Source: Streptomyces sp. DH41 (GTDB lineage: Bacteria; Actinomycetota; Actinomycetes; Streptomycetales; Streptomycetaceae). From it: a DNA stretch of 64,000 nucleotides. The notes below the pieces were generated by a model, which had not been told where the DNA came from, did not search any database, and saw only the letters and a list, made by a program, of their open reading frames with translations. Below are positions 36,927 to 47,980 of this stretch, in pieces (position 1 is the stretch's first letter; every line of letters starts with the position of its first letter). The stretch is from positions 434,001 to 498,000 of the forward strand of contig NZ_JARVKY010000001.1 of assembly GCF_029813785.1 (NCBI RefSeq), written 5' to 3'. The position numbers and the translations under genes are program-made.

Positions 36927-38387
36927 TCAGCCCTGTCCGCCGGCCGCGGCCGGCAGCGCGTTGTGCCGGATGACGTCGGCGTACCAGTGGGCGCTCGTCT
37001 TCGGGATGCGGCGCTGGGTGGAGTAGTCGACGTAGACGGCGCCGAAGCGCTTGGAATAGCCGTACGACCACTCGAAGTTGTCCAGCAGCGACCACAGGAA
37101 GTACCCGCGGACGTCCGCCCCGTCGGCGATGGCCCGCCGGACGGCGTCCAGGTGGGAGTGGAGGTAGGCGACGCGCTGCGGGTCGTTCACCCGGCCCTCG
37201 GGGGAGATGTAGTCGTCGAAGGCGGCACCGTTCTCGGTGACCATCAGCGGCAGCCCCGGGTGGGACTTCGCCAGGCCGGTCAGCAGGGTGTGCAGCCCGT
37301 CCGCGTCGATGGCCCAGTTCATCGCGGTGACGTCGTCGTTGGCGAGGTGGAAGGCGACGTCCTGGGCGCCGGTCCACGGGGTGTGGTCGCTCGCGCCGTG
37401 GCCGTCGTTCTTGGTGGCGCCGGCGCCGTCCGCGGGCCGGGAGACGACGGTCGGCGAGTAGTAGTTGACGCCGAGCACGTCGATGGGCCGGGAGATCTCG
37501 GCCAGGTCGCCGTCGCGGACCAGCTCGTTCCAGTCGACGAGGTGCGACGTGTCGGCGATCAGGTCCTCGGGGTAGGCGCCGTCGAGGATCGGGCCGGTGA
37601 AGACCCGGTTGCCGACCGCGTCGATCCGGCGGGCCGCCTCGATGTCCCCGGGGGTGTCGGTGAGGGGGCGGACCTGGTGCAGGTTGAGCGTGATGGAGGT
37701 CTGCGCGGACGCCGGCAGGATCGTGCGCAGCGCGCCGACCGCGCGGCCGTGGGCCAGGTTGAGGTGGTGGGCGGCGCGCAGGGTGGCGGCGGGGTCGGTG
37801 CGGCCGGGGGCGTGCACGCCGGAGCCGTAGCCCAGGAAGGCGCTGCACCACGGTTCGTTGAGGGTGGTCCACACACCGACGCGGTCGCCGAGGGCGCGGG
37901 CCATGATGCCGGCGTAGTCGGCGAACCGGTCGGCGGTGTCGCGGTGCGGCCAGCCGCCGGCGTCCTCCAGCTCCTGCGGCAGGTCCCAGTGGTAGAGGGT
38001 GGCGACGGGGGTGATCCCCGCCTCCAGGAGTTCGTCGGTCAGGCGGCGGTAGAAGTCCAGGCCGCGTTCGACGGCGGGGCCCCGGCCGGTGGGCTGGACG
38101 CGGGACCAGGAGACGGAGAAGCGGTACGCCTTCAGGCCGAGGTCCTTCATCAGCGCCACGTCGTCGCGGTACCGGTGGTAGTGGTCGGCGGCGATGTCAC
38201 CGGTGTCGCCGTTGCGGACCTTGCCGGGGGTGTGGCTGAAGGTGTCCCAGATGGAGGGCGTGCGGCCGTCCTCGGCGGCGGCGCCCTCCACCTGGTAGGC
38301 GGCGGTGGCGGTGCCCCAGACGAAACCTGTCGGGAAGGAGGTGTCGGAGGCCGACTGGGCAGTGGTCTCGGGTCGTACGGCGGTCAT
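36927..38387 (-). CDS. bglC: GH1 beta-glucosidase A (BglC-type), cytoplasmic
   Basis: 486 residues without a signal peptide, so it acts on imported cellobiose. GH1 signatures: [20 protein letters not shown] near the N-terminus, acid/base Glu in TLNEPWC (near residue 173), nucleophile Glu in VTENGAA (near residue 390). [12 protein letters not shown] closes the active site. Its start codon lies three bases after a CebR-type operator that also contains the ribosome binding site. It is the last gene in the direction cebE-cebF-cebG-bglC, 201 bases after cebG. Confidence 0.9.
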   Translation of the reverse strand: MTAVRPETTAQSASDTSFPTGFVWGTATAAYQVEGAAAEDGRTPSIWDTFSHTPGKVRNGDTGDIAADHYHRYRDDVALMKDLGLKAYRFSVSWSRVQPTGRGPAVERGLDFYRRLTDELLEAGITPVATLYHWDLPQELEDAGGWPHRDTADRFADYAGIMARALGDRVGVWTTLNEPWCSAFLGYGSGVHAPGRTDPAATLRAAHHLNLAHGRAVGALRTILPASAQTSITLNLHQVRPLTDTPGDIEAARRIDAVGNRVFTGPILDGAYPEDLIADTSHLVDWNELVRDGDLAEISRPIDVLGVNYYSPTVVSRPADGAGATKNDGHGASDHTPWTGAQDVAFHLANDDVTAMNWAIDADGLHTLLTGLAKSHPGLPLMVTENGAAFDDYISPEGRVNDPQRVAYLHSHLDAVRRAIADGADVRGYFLWSLLDNFEWSYGYSKRFGAVYVDYSTQRRIPKTSAHWYADVIRHNALPAAAGGQG

Positions 38388-38389
38388 GG

Positions 38390-38403
38390 TGAGAACGCTC
38401 CCA
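38390..38403 (-). promoter_or_regulatory. CebR-type operator covering the ribosome binding site of glucosidase A
   Basis: On the coding strand TGGGAGCGTTCTCA, 12 of 14 matches to TGGGAGCGCTCCCA. It ends two bases before the ATG, and its GGGAG is the only Shine-Dalgarno sequence. Confidence 0.75.
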
Positions 38404-38532
38404 AATGGCGTGGAGAAGGACCGGGCAGTGGGCCCGGTGGGGTGGGAAGGCGGGGCCGGCCGCGGGGTCGGTGCGCGGGGAGGGGCCCCGGCCCGGCAGG
38501 ACCCGCGTGCGGGGCGGGCCTGCCGGGTGCGG

Positions 38533-38565
38533 CGGACGGGCCCGCGTGCGGGGCGGGCCCGTCCG
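38533..38565 (-). terminator. Hairpin after cebG
   Basis: A 13-bp perfect stem (38533-38545 with 38553-38565) lies 24 bases beyond the cebG stop. A CCCGCGTGCGGGGCGGGCC stretch is present twice here (about 38502 and 38541). Confidence 0.65.
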
Positions 38566-38588
38566 GATACGGCGGTCGGTGTCCGGTG

Positions 38589-39506
38589 TCAGCCCTTGAC
38601 GGCGCCCGCCATGATGCCTCCGACGATCTGCTTGCCGAAGACCACGAAGACCACCAGCAGCGGCAGCGTGCTGATCAGCGCTCCGGCCATGACGATGCTC
38701 TGGTCGGGGGTGTAGGAGGCGCTGAGCTGGCCGAGCGCCACCTGGAGGGTGGGGTTCTCCTGGCTCAGGGCGAGGAACGGCCAGAAGAAGTCGTTCCACG
38801 CCTGGACGAAGGTGAGCATGCCGAGCACCATCATCGCGGGCCGGGCGACGGGCAGGACGACGGCCCAGACGATGCGGAAGTTGCTCGCCCCGTCCACCTT
38901 GGCCGCCTCGATGAGTTCGTAGGGCAGGGCCTCGATCAGGTACTGGCGCATGAAGAAGACACCGAAGGCACCGACCAGGGTCGGGAAGATCACCGACTCC
39001 AGCTCTCCGCCCCAGCCGATGTCCGACATCATCATGAACAGCGGCACGACGCTCAGCTGCGGCGGGATGGTGAGGGTGGCGATGACCGCGGTCATCAGCG
39101 CGCCGCGGCCGCGGAAACGCATCTTGGCGAAGGCGTAGCCGGCCAGCGTGCAGAAGAACAGCGTGGCCACGGTGATGCTCGTGGACACGATGACGCTGTT
39201 GACGATGGCCTTGCCGAGGTTGGCCTGTTCCCAGGCCGCTTCGATGTTGCTCCACAGTCTGCCGCCCGGGATGAACGGCGGCGGGCTGTCGAGGACGCGC
39301 TGCTGGTCGTGGGAGGCGGCCACCAGCGTCCAGTAGAGGGGGAAGAGGGAGCCCAGGCCGACGACGGCGAGGGCGACGTAGGTGAGCGGGCCGCCCTTCA
39401 GCTGCTGGCCGGCGCCGATCTTGAGGCGGCGGCCCTTGGCAGCGGGGGCGGGAGGCGGAGCCGGTGTGGGGCTCGACGAGGTCTTGAGGGGGCTTGTCGT
39501 GGTCAT
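38589..39506 (-). CDS. cebG: Cello-oligosaccharide ABC transporter, inner permease CebG
   Basis: 305 residues, six membrane spans, MalG-type permease. The coupling loop EAAKVDGASNFRIVWAVVLPVARP (EAA motif, about residues 196-220) contacts the ATPase. An N-terminal Pro/Lys-rich tail precedes the first span. GGGAG lies 5' of the ATG. It starts 13 bases after cebF. No ATPase gene is present; Streptomyces sugar importers of this class share MsiK, encoded elsewhere. Confidence 0.88.
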   Translation of the reverse strand: MTTTSPLKTSSSPTPAPPPAPAAKGRRLKIGAGQQLKGGPLTYVALAVVGLGSLFPLYWTLVAASHDQQRVLDSPPPFIPGGRLWSNIEAAWEQANLGKAIVNSVIVSTSITVATLFFCTLAGYAFAKMRFRGRGALMTAVIATLTIPPQLSVVPLFMMMSDIGWGGELESVIFPTLVGAFGVFFMRQYLIEALPYELIEAAKVDGASNFRIVWAVVLPVARPAMMVLGMLTFVQAWNDFFWPFLALSQENPTLQVALGQLSASYTPDQSIVMAGALISTLPLLVVFVVFGKQIVGGIMAGAVKG

Positions 39507-39519
39507 CGTGTCGCTCCCG

Positions 39520-40512
39520 TCAGGCCGCGCTCTTGCGCACGTACCGGCTGACGATCCAGTTGATCAGGGCGATGAGCAGCAGCAGGACGAGCATCGCCCA
39601 GGCCACGGCCGCGGCCGGGCCGAGGTGCCCCAGCTTCCATCCGTAGTTGAAGAGGTAGATGCTGAGCGTCTCGTACTGGTGTTCACTGCCGCCGACGGAA
39701 CCGAGCGTGCCGCCCTGCAGCAGCAGCGGCTCACCGAACAGCTGCATCGAGCCGATGGTCGAGATGACGATCGTGAACAGGATCGTCGGCCGCAGCGAGG
39801 GGATGGTCACCTTGATGAACTGCTGCCAGCGCGACGCGCCGTCGATGGAGGCCGCCTCGTACAGGTCGCTCGGCACGGCCTGCATGGCCGCCAGGTAGAT
39901 CAGGGCGTTGTAGCCGGTCCAGCGCCAGATCACCATGACCGCGATGGCGATCTTGGACGACCAGTGCCCGTTGCCCCAGTCGATGCTCTCGACACCGACG
40001 AGGCTCAGCACCCAGTTGAGGAGGCCGCCGTCGGCCCGGAAGACCAGGGCGAAGACGAGGGCCGCGGTCGCCACCGAGGTGGCGTACGGGGTGAGGATCA
40101 CCGTGCGCCAGAAGGTGCTGGCGCGCAGCTTGTAGTTGAGCAGGTGGGCCAGGCCGAGCGCGACCAGCAGCTGCGGGACGGTCGAGATGACGCCGATGAT
40201 GAAGGTGTTGGAGACGGACGTCCAGAACTCGGAGTCCTGGAGGATGGTGGTGAAGTTCTCCAGGCCCACCCATTCGGACTGGTCGAGACTGGTCATCTCC
40301 ACCCGGTGCAGGGCGATCCAGCCGGTGTAGAGGAGCGGGTAGAGCCCGAACGCGCCGAAGATCAGGAAGAACGGGGCGATGTACGCGTACGGGGACGCCT
40401 TGTCGTCGAGGCGCCACAGGCGCGCACGCCATGTGCTGCGCCCTTTGGACGCGGTGCCGGAGCCGCCGGTGGGCGGGGTGTGGGCACCCCGTGTGGGGGT
40501 TGTCGTTGCCAC
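39520..40512 (-). CDS. cebF: Cello-oligosaccharide ABC transporter, inner permease CebF
   Basis: 330 residues from GTG 40512, which follows AAGGA; the longer open frame reads into non-coding GC-rich sequence. MalF-type with about six spans and the EAA loop YEAASIDGASRWQQFIKVTIPSLRP near residue 230. It forms the channel with CebG. Confidence 0.88.
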   Translation of the reverse strand: MATTTPTRGAHTPPTGGSGTASKGRSTWRARLWRLDDKASPYAYIAPFFLIFGAFGLYPLLYTGWIALHRVEMTSLDQSEWVGLENFTTILQDSEFWTSVSNTFIIGVISTVPQLLVALGLAHLLNYKLRASTFWRTVILTPYATSVATAALVFALVFRADGGLLNWVLSLVGVESIDWGNGHWSSKIAIAVMVIWRWTGYNALIYLAAMQAVPSDLYEAASIDGASRWQQFIKVTIPSLRPTILFTIVISTIGSMQLFGEPLLLQGGTLGSVGGSEHQYETLSIYLFNYGWKLGHLGPAAAVAWAMLVLLLLIALINWIVSRYVRKSAA

Positions 40513-41075
40513 GGAGGGAGTCCTTCCCTGGGAGGTCGGGCCGGGTAGGGCGAGGAGACGGGACGGCGGGGCGGGCGCCCGTCCCGCCCCTTCCTCCGCC
40601 CCGCGCGGACCGGCACGGTGCCGGGCGGGCCGTACGGAGGCCTGAGGTGGGTGCGGCCGGAGCCCCGGCGCCGGGTGCCGGGGCACGCGGGCCAAGGTGA
40701 CCGGGGTCGGGCGGGAACGCGGCCGGCGGGACGGAATGGTGCGGAGGCCGGGAGGACGGGGCTCGGGCCCCGGGCCGTGTGGTCACCGGGGCCTTGTACG
40801 GATGCGGGCGGGATGGTCCTCGGGGGCGTTCGACCCCGGGGACCGGCCCTCCCGCGCGCTCCCGGCGGGCCGGGGCACCCTCCCGTGTCGGGGAGGAACG
40901 CGCGTGGGCGGGTGCCCGTGCCTCGGGAGTGCCTCCGGACACCGGGCAGCAGACCCGCCGCGGACGGCCGGATCTGCTGCGGACGCCCCCGCCCGCGGGC
41001 GGGGACCGCCGTCATGCCGGGGCCCCGCGGGCGCGCGGTGCGGGCGGCCGGTGGAGCCGCCCGCACCGGCCGGGG
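40513..41075 (-). other. 563-base gene-free gap between cebE and cebF with a post-cebE hairpin
   Basis: No credible gene: open frames here are low-complexity Arg/Pro/Gly readings. Just after the cebE stop a perfect 12-bp hairpin (41037-41048 with 41056-41067) could stop most transcripts, giving more binding protein than permease. The rest is extremely GC-rich and holds several shorter inverted repeats (for example 40985-41002). This is long for a gap inside an ABC operon. Confidence 0.6.
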
Positions 41076-42398
41076 TCAGCCGATGGCCTTGTCGATCGTC
41101 TCGGTCGCGGCATCCCAGGCCTTGTCCGGGTCGGTGCCGCGCTGCTCCATGTTGTTGATCTGCGTGGAGATCGAGTCCTTGATCTGGCCGTCCTTCGCGC
41201 CGAGCACGGCCACCGGGATGCTCTTGGCCTCCTCGGCGTAGAGCTGGCCGACCGGGGCGTTGTTGAAGTACGGGAGCTTGCCGTCCTTCACCTCGGGGAG
41301 CTCGTACGCGCCCTGGTTGGACGGGAAGATGCCGACGGCCTTGAACACGGCGGCCTGCTGCTCGGGCGCGGTCAGCCACTTGACCAGCTCGGTGGCCTCC
41401 TTGACGTGCTTACCGCTCTTGGGCACGGTCAGGAAGGAACCGCCCCAGTTCGCCGCGGTCTTACCGGGCGCGCTGGTGATGTCCCACTTGCCCTTGTAGT
41501 CGTCACCGGAGTAGGTCATGATCTGGTTCGCCATCCAGGCGGGGCACACGACGCTGGCCACACTGCCCGAACGCAGCGCCGCCTTCCACGGGTCCTGGAA
41601 CTGCGGCAGGCCCTGGCTCAGCTTCTTGTCCGCGGCTTCGGCGGCCAGGTCCCAGGCCTTCTGCACCGTGGGGTTTTCCTTGTAGATCGGGTCGCCCTCG
41701 GCGTTGTAGTACTGCTGCTCGGAGGAGCTGACGACGCCGTTGAACATGGCGCTCGCGGAGTCCATGAAGAAGGTGCCCTCGGGGGCCTTCTCCTTGTACT
41801 GCTCACCGAGCTTGATGTAGTCCTCCCAGCCGCCGTCGACCGCCTTGCCGACCTCCTCGCGCTCGGTCGGCAGACCCGCCTTCTCGAAGAGGTCCCTGCG
41901 GTAGCACAGCGACATCGGACCGATGTCGGTACCGGCGCCGATGACCGCGCCGTCCTTGGTGGTGGCCTGCTTGGCCTTCCAGTCGAGCCACTGGCCGACG
42001 TCGATCGAACCCTTCAGGTCGACGAACTTGTCCGCCTGGGTGTCGACGACCTCCTTGATACGGGCGACTTCGACTCCGACGACGTCCCCGAGGCCGCTGT
42101 CCGAGTTCAGCTGCTGAAGGAGCTTCGGGTAGTAGTCCTGCTCGTTGGAGGTCGTCTCCTCCTCCACCTTGATGTTCGGGTGGAGCTCCTCGTACTTCTC
42201 GAACAGGCCGGCCTCCTTGTAGCCGAACTGCCCGTAGTCCGACACCTTGAGGGTGATCTTCCCGTCGGATTCCGAGGAGTCCGAGGAGTCCGAGTCACTG
42301 CTGCAGCCGGTCAGCAGCAGCGCGGAGGCCGTCAGGACCGACGTGGTCAGGACCGCTGCGCTGCGGCCGCGACCGCCGCCGGTTCGGGTGATACGCAT
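41076..42398 (-). CDS. cebE: Cello-oligosaccharide-binding lipoprotein CebE
   Basis: A 440-residue solute-binding protein of the family 1 sugar type. Lipobox LLTGC (Cys about residue 32), then a Ser/Asp-rich linker and the two-lobe fold; sugar-contacting aromatics are seen in DYGQFGY, QWLDWKAKQ and the NWGGSFL loop. The ATG has AAGGAG six bases upstream. A CebR-type operator lies 210 bases upstream. In S. reticuli and S. scabiei, CebE binds cellobiose and cellotriose. Confidence 0.88.
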   Translation of the reverse strand: MRITRTGGGRGRSAAVLTTSVLTASALLLTGCSSDSDSSDSSESDGKITLKVSDYGQFGYKEAGLFEKYEELHPNIKVEEETTSNEQDYYPKLLQQLNSDSGLGDVVGVEVARIKEVVDTQADKFVDLKGSIDVGQWLDWKAKQATTKDGAVIGAGTDIGPMSLCYRRDLFEKAGLPTEREEVGKAVDGGWEDYIKLGEQYKEKAPEGTFFMDSASAMFNGVVSSSEQQYYNAEGDPIYKENPTVQKAWDLAAEAADKKLSQGLPQFQDPWKAALRSGSVASVVCPAWMANQIMTYSGDDYKGKWDITSAPGKTAANWGGSFLTVPKSGKHVKEATELVKWLTAPEQQAAVFKAVGIFPSNQGAYELPEVKDGKLPYFNNAPVGQLYAEEAKSIPVAVLGAKDGQIKDSISTQINNMEQRGTDPDKAWDAATETIDKAIG

Positions 42399-42889
42399 TC
42401 CACTACTCCTTGTTCCAGTGGGAACGGGATCTCAGGAATCAGACCGCCGGGATCGACGGTCCAGACCTGCCCTCTCGGTTCGAGCAGCGGCCAGCCCGGG
42501 GCAACGCGGTGCGCGATGCGAAGATGCTGGTCAACGATGTGCCAAGCGAGGTGGAGGGAAGGGCCGATGGTGCTTCGGTCCACACGGGAGCCAGTCCCGG
42601 AACTTCGTGGGACCGCTCCCACGCGGCTTGCCCCGAAGACTGGTTGGTGCCGGGCCAGGTGTCAAGACTTGAAAACGGCGTTGTTGCCCAAGCGTGTTCC
42701 GCGCGTCATGGGAATGTGTCGCACCGTGCCCCGCGCCCGTGGGGACAACAGCTCGTGACATCCCGAATTCGCGCAGGTCACAGGCGAGTTAACCAACAGG
42801 GGAGGGCTCGCGGGAGCCCGTTCGGGAGTCACCGGACATTTCTGGGCCAGAATGAGGCCAGCCCCCCACAGAGCACCGGAAGGTGAACG
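42399..42889. promoter_or_regulatory. Divergent control region between cebE and LacI repressor B
   Basis: 491 bases without a gene. It holds the operator at 42608-42621 and, close to cebE, a small inverted repeat (TTCC-AGTG-GGAA, about 42412-42424). The right part, before the LacI gene, is relatively AT-rich and probably holds its promoter. Confidence 0.6.
42608..42621. promoter_or_regulatory. CebR-type operator upstream of cebE
   Basis: TGGGACCGCTCCCA, 13 of 14 matches to the 14-base CelR/CebR palindrome, placed between cebE and the divergent LacI gene. Confidence 0.85.
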
Positions 42890-43933
42890 ATGCGCCCTGC
42901 CGAACCGCCGCCCCCCGCCGCGGACGTCCGGCGCCCGACCCTGAACGCCGTCGCCGCCCGCGCCGGCGTCGGCCGCGGCACGGTCTCCCGGGTCATCAAC
43001 GGGTCGCCCAAGGTCAGCGACCGCTCCCGCGCGGCCGTGGAGCAGGCCATCGCCGAGCTCGGCTACGTCCCCAACCCGGCCGCCCGCTCCCTGGTCACCC
43101 GGCGCACCGACTCCGTGGCGCTCGTGGTCCCCGACGCCGAGACGCGGTTGTTCTCCGAGCCGTACTTCTCCGGCATCATCCGGGGGGTGTCCGCCGGGCT
43201 CGCGAGCGCCGGGATGCGGCTGCTGCTGGTGATGGTGCGCGACGAGAAGGAGTACGCGCGACTCGCCCCCTATCTGTCCGGGCAGCACGTGGACGGGGTG
43301 CTGATGGTCGCGGTGCACAGCGACGACACGCTGCCCGACCAACTGGAGGCGCTCGCCATCCCGACCGTGCTGGCCGGCCGGCGCGGTGACCGGGAGACAT
43401 TGGGGCACGTCCGCGCGGACAACCGCGGCGGCGCCGGGAGCGCCGTCCGGCACCTGCTGGCGGGCGGCCGGCGAGTCGTCGGCACCATCACCGGACCACT
43501 GGACATGGAGGCCGCCCGGGAGCGCCTCGCCGGATACCGCGACGCCCTGCGGGACGCGGGTGTCGCGGTCGACGAGGACCTGGTCGCGGACGGCGACTTC
43601 ACCGAGGAGGGCGGACGCGCGGCCATGCGGGAACTGCTGCGCCGGCGCCCCGGCCTGGACGCGGTGTTCGCCGCCTCGGACGTGATGGCCTCCGGCGCCG
43701 TACTGGAACTGCGCGCGGCGGGCCTGCGGGTGCCCGACGACGTGGCCGTGGTCGGGTTCGACGACTCGATCGTGGCCCGGCACATCGACCCGCCGCTGAC
43801 CAGCGTCCGCCAGCCGCTGGAGGAGATGGGCCGCAGCATGGCGGACCTCCTCCTGGACGAGATCGCCGAACGCGGCTCGGGGCACCGCGGAGTGGTCCTG
43901 GCGACGCGGCTGGTGGTACGGGAGTCGGCCTGA
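42890..43933 (+). CDS. LacI family repressor B, CebR/CelR-type
   Basis: 347 residues. Helix-turn-helix and hinge at about residues 15-65 ([39 protein letters not shown]). The recognition helix is identical to that of repressor A, so both should bind the same operators. The sensor domains differ ([13 protein letters not shown] against SDTEMQLLLIFAG), so the inducers may differ. The ATG has a GGAAGG ribosome binding site. It is divergent from cebE and 151 bases upstream of the second glucosidase gene. [11 protein letters not shown] and the LVVRESA end recall CelR of Thermobifida. Confidence 0.88.
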   Translation: MRPAEPPPPAADVRRPTLNAVAARAGVGRGTVSRVINGSPKVSDRSRAAVEQAIAELGYVPNPAARSLVTRRTDSVALVVPDAETRLFSEPYFSGIIRGVSAGLASAGMRLLLVMVRDEKEYARLAPYLSGQHVDGVLMVAVHSDDTLPDQLEALAIPTVLAGRRGDRETLGHVRADNRGGAGSAVRHLLAGGRRVVGTITGPLDMEAARERLAGYRDALRDAGVAVDEDLVADGDFTEEGGRAAMRELLRRRPGLDAVFAASDVMASGAVLELRAAGLRVPDDVAVVGFDDSIVARHIDPPLTSVRQPLEEMGRSMADLLLDEIAERGSGHRGVVLATRLVVRESA

Positions 43934-44034
43934 GGGGACCTTGCCGCCGCGCCTCGACGGGCCGTGGGAGCGACGGGCGACGGGCGACGGGACAAGTGGT
44001 GGGGGAAGTGCGGTCACGGAGTGGGCTTTTATTG

Positions 44035-44048
44035 TGGGAGCGCTCCCA
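44035..44048. promoter_or_regulatory. Perfect CebR operator upstream of glucosidase B
   Basis: TGGGAGCGCTCCCA, an exact 14-base palindrome. A -10-like CATAAT lies three bases after it (44051-44056), so a bound repressor would cover the promoter. Confidence 0.92.
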
Positions 44049-44071
44049 TGCATAATGAGGTACCCGACCCG

Positions 44072-44084
44072 TGGGAGCGATTCC

Positions 44085-44085
<1 letters not shown>
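44072..44085 (+). promoter_or_regulatory. Second CebR-type operator overlapping the start codon of glucosidase B
   Basis: TGGGAGCGATTCCA, 12 of 14 matches. Its GGGAG is the Shine-Dalgarno sequence and its last A is the first base of the ATG. Confidence 0.7.
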
Positions 44086-45515
<1,430 letters not shown>

Positions 45516-45570
45516 CCCCGTCCGGGGAGGACGGGGAAACAGGGGGACGGGGAAAACAGGGGGACGGACG

Positions 45571-45606
45571 CGGGGCGCGGCAGCCGACGGGGGGTGCCGC
45601 GCCCCG
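45571..45606 (+). terminator. Hairpin after glucosidase B, preceded by short direct repeats
   Basis: A 12-bp perfect stem (45571-45582 with 45595-45606). Just before it, GACGGGGAAA(A)CAGGGG is repeated in tandem (about 45530-45566). Confidence 0.65.
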
Positions 45607-45674
45607 TCCGCGGACCCGGAGCCGGCCCGGCCACCGGACTGCCCGCCGGCCGACGCGGGAACTGGAACGCGATG

Positions 45675-47111
45675 TCAACGACCGGTCGACGTCACCTGAG
45701 TGGTCGGGGCCGGCCGGGGCTGCCTACGGCGGCGTACGGCCCCCCGGTGTCCGCGCCGCCGTACCGGCGCCGCCCGCCCGTCCAGCTGGATCCAGATCCG
45801 CACCTCGGTGCCGCCGAGGACGGAGGAGCCGATCCGTACGTCCCCGCCCGTCGACTCCGCCAGCCGGCGCACGATGTCCAGGCCGAGTCCGGTCGACCCG
45901 TCGCTGCCGGAACCCCGGCCGCGGGCCATCGCCGCTTCGGGGTCGGCTATGCCGGGGCCCGCGTCCGAGACGAGCACGATCACCGCGTCCTCGCCGTTGT
46001 GCAGGTCGACCGCGAAGGCCGTGCCCTCGGCGGTGTGCCGGAAGACGTTGCCGAGCAGGGCGTCGAGGGAGGCTGCCAGGTCGGCGCGGGCCACGGGTAC
46101 GCGCACCGGCCGGTCGGCGCCGGCCACCCGCCACTTGCGGCCCTCGTCCTCGGCGAGCGCGGACCAGAACGCCATCCGTTCCCGGACCACCTCGGCCGCG
46201 TCGCACCCGGCGCCGGGACCGGCCGCGGCCGTCTGCGGCTTGGCGTCCCGGGCGGTGCGGATGATCGTGTCGACCTCGCGTTCCAACTGCTCGACGGCGG
46301 CCCGGGTCTGTTCGGCGGCCGGTCCCTCGCCGAGCGAGGCGGCGTTGAGCCGCAGCACGGTCAGCGGGGTGCGCAGGCGGTGGGACAGGTCGGCGGCCAA
46401 CTCCCTCTCGTTGGCCAGGAGCTGGACGACCTGGTCGGCCATGGAGTTGAACGCGACCGCCGCGAGCCGCAGTTCGTTGGGCCCCTCCACGGGCACCCGT
46501 GCGCCCAGTTTGCCCTCCCCCAGTTCGTGCGCGCCCTCGACCAGGCGCCGCGCGGGCTGCACCATCCGTACGCCCAGCCGGTCGGCGACCGCGACCGAGC
46601 CGACGATCAGGGCCGCGCCGACCGCCGCGAGCACCGCCCAGGCCGTGCCGACGCCGTTGGTGACCTCGGACTCGGGGACGTACACCTCGACGACGGCGAT
46701 CTCTCCCGAGCTGAGCGCGACCGGCTGGAGCAGCGTGGAGCCGCCGGACACCTCCGTGGTGGAGGCGCGTCCCATCTCGCGTACGGCGGCGATGTCCTCG
46801 TCGGTGGCGCGCTGCCGGCCGATGTCGGCACCGCCGCGCGCCGTGCCGTCCGGGCCGCCGCTCTCCTCGCCGGCCGCCGGTATGTGCACGGCCATCCCGG
46901 CGTCCGAGCCGGCGGAGGCGACGACACGCTCCAACTGCTCGCGGTCGGTGGTGATGGACAGTGCCGGGGCGACGGCGGCGGCCTCCCGTTCCGCGTTGGA
47001 GAAGGCGCGGTCGCGGGCCATCTCCCGGATGACCAGTCCGAGCGGGACCGCGAAGGCGACCACGACCATCGCGGTGACCGCGAGCGACACCTTGACCAGG
47101 GCCCACCTCAT
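45675..47111 (-). CDS. Membrane sensor histidine kinase
   Basis: 478 residues. First membrane span at about residues 5-28, an extracytoplasmic sensor of about 125 residues, a second span (AWAVLAAVGAALIVGSVAV), HAMP, then HisKA with DLSHRLRTPLTVLRL (phospho-His), and HATPase_c with N (GNVFRHT), G1 (DAGPGIAD) and G2 (GLGLDIVRRLAES) boxes. The ATG overlaps the regulator stop (ATGA). An Arg-rich tail ends the protein. Signal unknown; the neighbouring ceb locus may be coincidence. Confidence 0.9.
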   Translation of the reverse strand: MRWALVKVSLAVTAMVVVAFAVPLGLVIREMARDRAFSNAEREAAAVAPALSITTDREQLERVVASAGSDAGMAVHIPAAGEESGGPDGTARGGADIGRQRATDEDIAAVREMGRASTTEVSGGSTLLQPVALSSGEIAVVEVYVPESEVTNGVGTAWAVLAAVGAALIVGSVAVADRLGVRMVQPARRLVEGAHELGEGKLGARVPVEGPNELRLAAVAFNSMADQVVQLLANERELAADLSHRLRTPLTVLRLNAASLGEGPAAEQTRAAVEQLEREVDTIIRTARDAKPQTAAAGPGAGCDAAEVVRERMAFWSALAEDEGRKWRVAGADRPVRVPVARADLAASLDALLGNVFRHTAEGTAFAVDLHNGEDAVIVLVSDAGPGIADPEAAMARGRGSGSDGSTGLGLDIVRRLAESTGGDVRIGSSVLGGTEVRIWIQLDGRAAPVRRRGHRGAVRRRRQPRPAPTTQVTSTGR

Positions 47112-47848
47112 CGTGGCGGCTCCACTCCGGGCGGACCGGCGGCCGGGCCGGCGGGCGGCTCCGTGGGCGGCTCCAGTTTCACGCCGACACCGCGCAGGGT
47201 GTGCAGATAACGCGGCCGGGCGGCGGTCTCGCCGAGCTTGCGCCGCAGCCAGGACAGGTGGACGTCGATGGTCTGGTCGTCGCCGTAGGACTGCTGCCAG
47301 ACCTCGGCGAGCAGTTCCTTGCGGGGGACGACCACTCCCGGCCGGCCGGCCAGGAAGGCGAGCAGGTCGAACTCCCGGCGGGTCAGGTCGAGCCGTACGC
47401 CGTTCAGTTCGGCCTGGCGGCGCAGCGGGTCGACGGTGAGGCCGCCGACCCGGATGACGGTCGACGGGGCCGCCTGAGCGGGTCCGGTCCGGGCGCGGCG
47501 CAGTACGGCCGCCATCCGGGCCGACAGGTGCTCCACGGAGAACGGCTTGGTGAGGTAGTCGTCCGCTCCCGCGTTCAACAGCCGTACGATCTCCGTCTCG
47601 TCGTCCCGGGCGGTGGCGACGATCACCGGTACGTCGGTGATGCCGCGCAGCATCTTCAGCGCCTCGGAGCCGTCCAGGTCGGGCAGTCCGAGGTCGAGGA
47701 TCACCACGTCGAAACGGAAATGGGCGACCTCGCGCAGCGCCTCCAGCGCCGTACCGACGCTGCGCACGGTGTGCGAGGCGTCGGTCAGGTGCCGGATGAG
47801 CGCCGAGCGTACGAACTGGTCGTCCTCGACCACGAGCACACTTGCCAT
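47108..47848 (-). CDS. OmpR-type response regulator
   Basis: 246 residues. Receiver domain with VVEDDQF (acid pocket), phospho-Asp in VVILDLGLPDLDG (about residue 52), Thr in IVATARDD and Lys in YLTKPFS. The C-terminal winged helix has LDLTRREFDLLAFLAGRPG and VDVHLSWLRRKLG-like blocks. A Pro-rich tail follows. First gene of the two-component operon. Confidence 0.92.
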   Translation of the reverse strand: MASVLVVEDDQFVRSALIRHLTDASHTVRSVGTALEALREVAHFRFDVVILDLGLPDLDGSEALKMLRGITDVPVIVATARDDETEIVRLLNAGADDYLTKPFSVEHLSARMAAVLRRARTGPAQAAPSTVIRVGGLTVDPLRRQAELNGVRLDLTRREFDLLAFLAGRPGVVVPRKELLAEVWQQSYGDDQTIDVHLSWLRRKLGETAARPRYLHTLRGVGVKLEPPTEPPAGPAAGPPGVEPPR

Positions 47849-47980
47849 GGGCGGCACCGTACGCCATGCGGTCGAGGCCGGTGCGGGCCTGTGGACAACC
47901 ACGGCCCCGCCCCCGGGTTGGCCTCGTTCCGTCTCCGTTCCGCTTCTGTCGGGCGACACGTGTGTGACGCGTGAGGCAGT

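Noticed and set aside
43941..44084. N-terminal extension of glucosidase B from an upstream start
   Set aside because: It would read through the promoter and both operators; GH1 homology begins just after ATG 44085.
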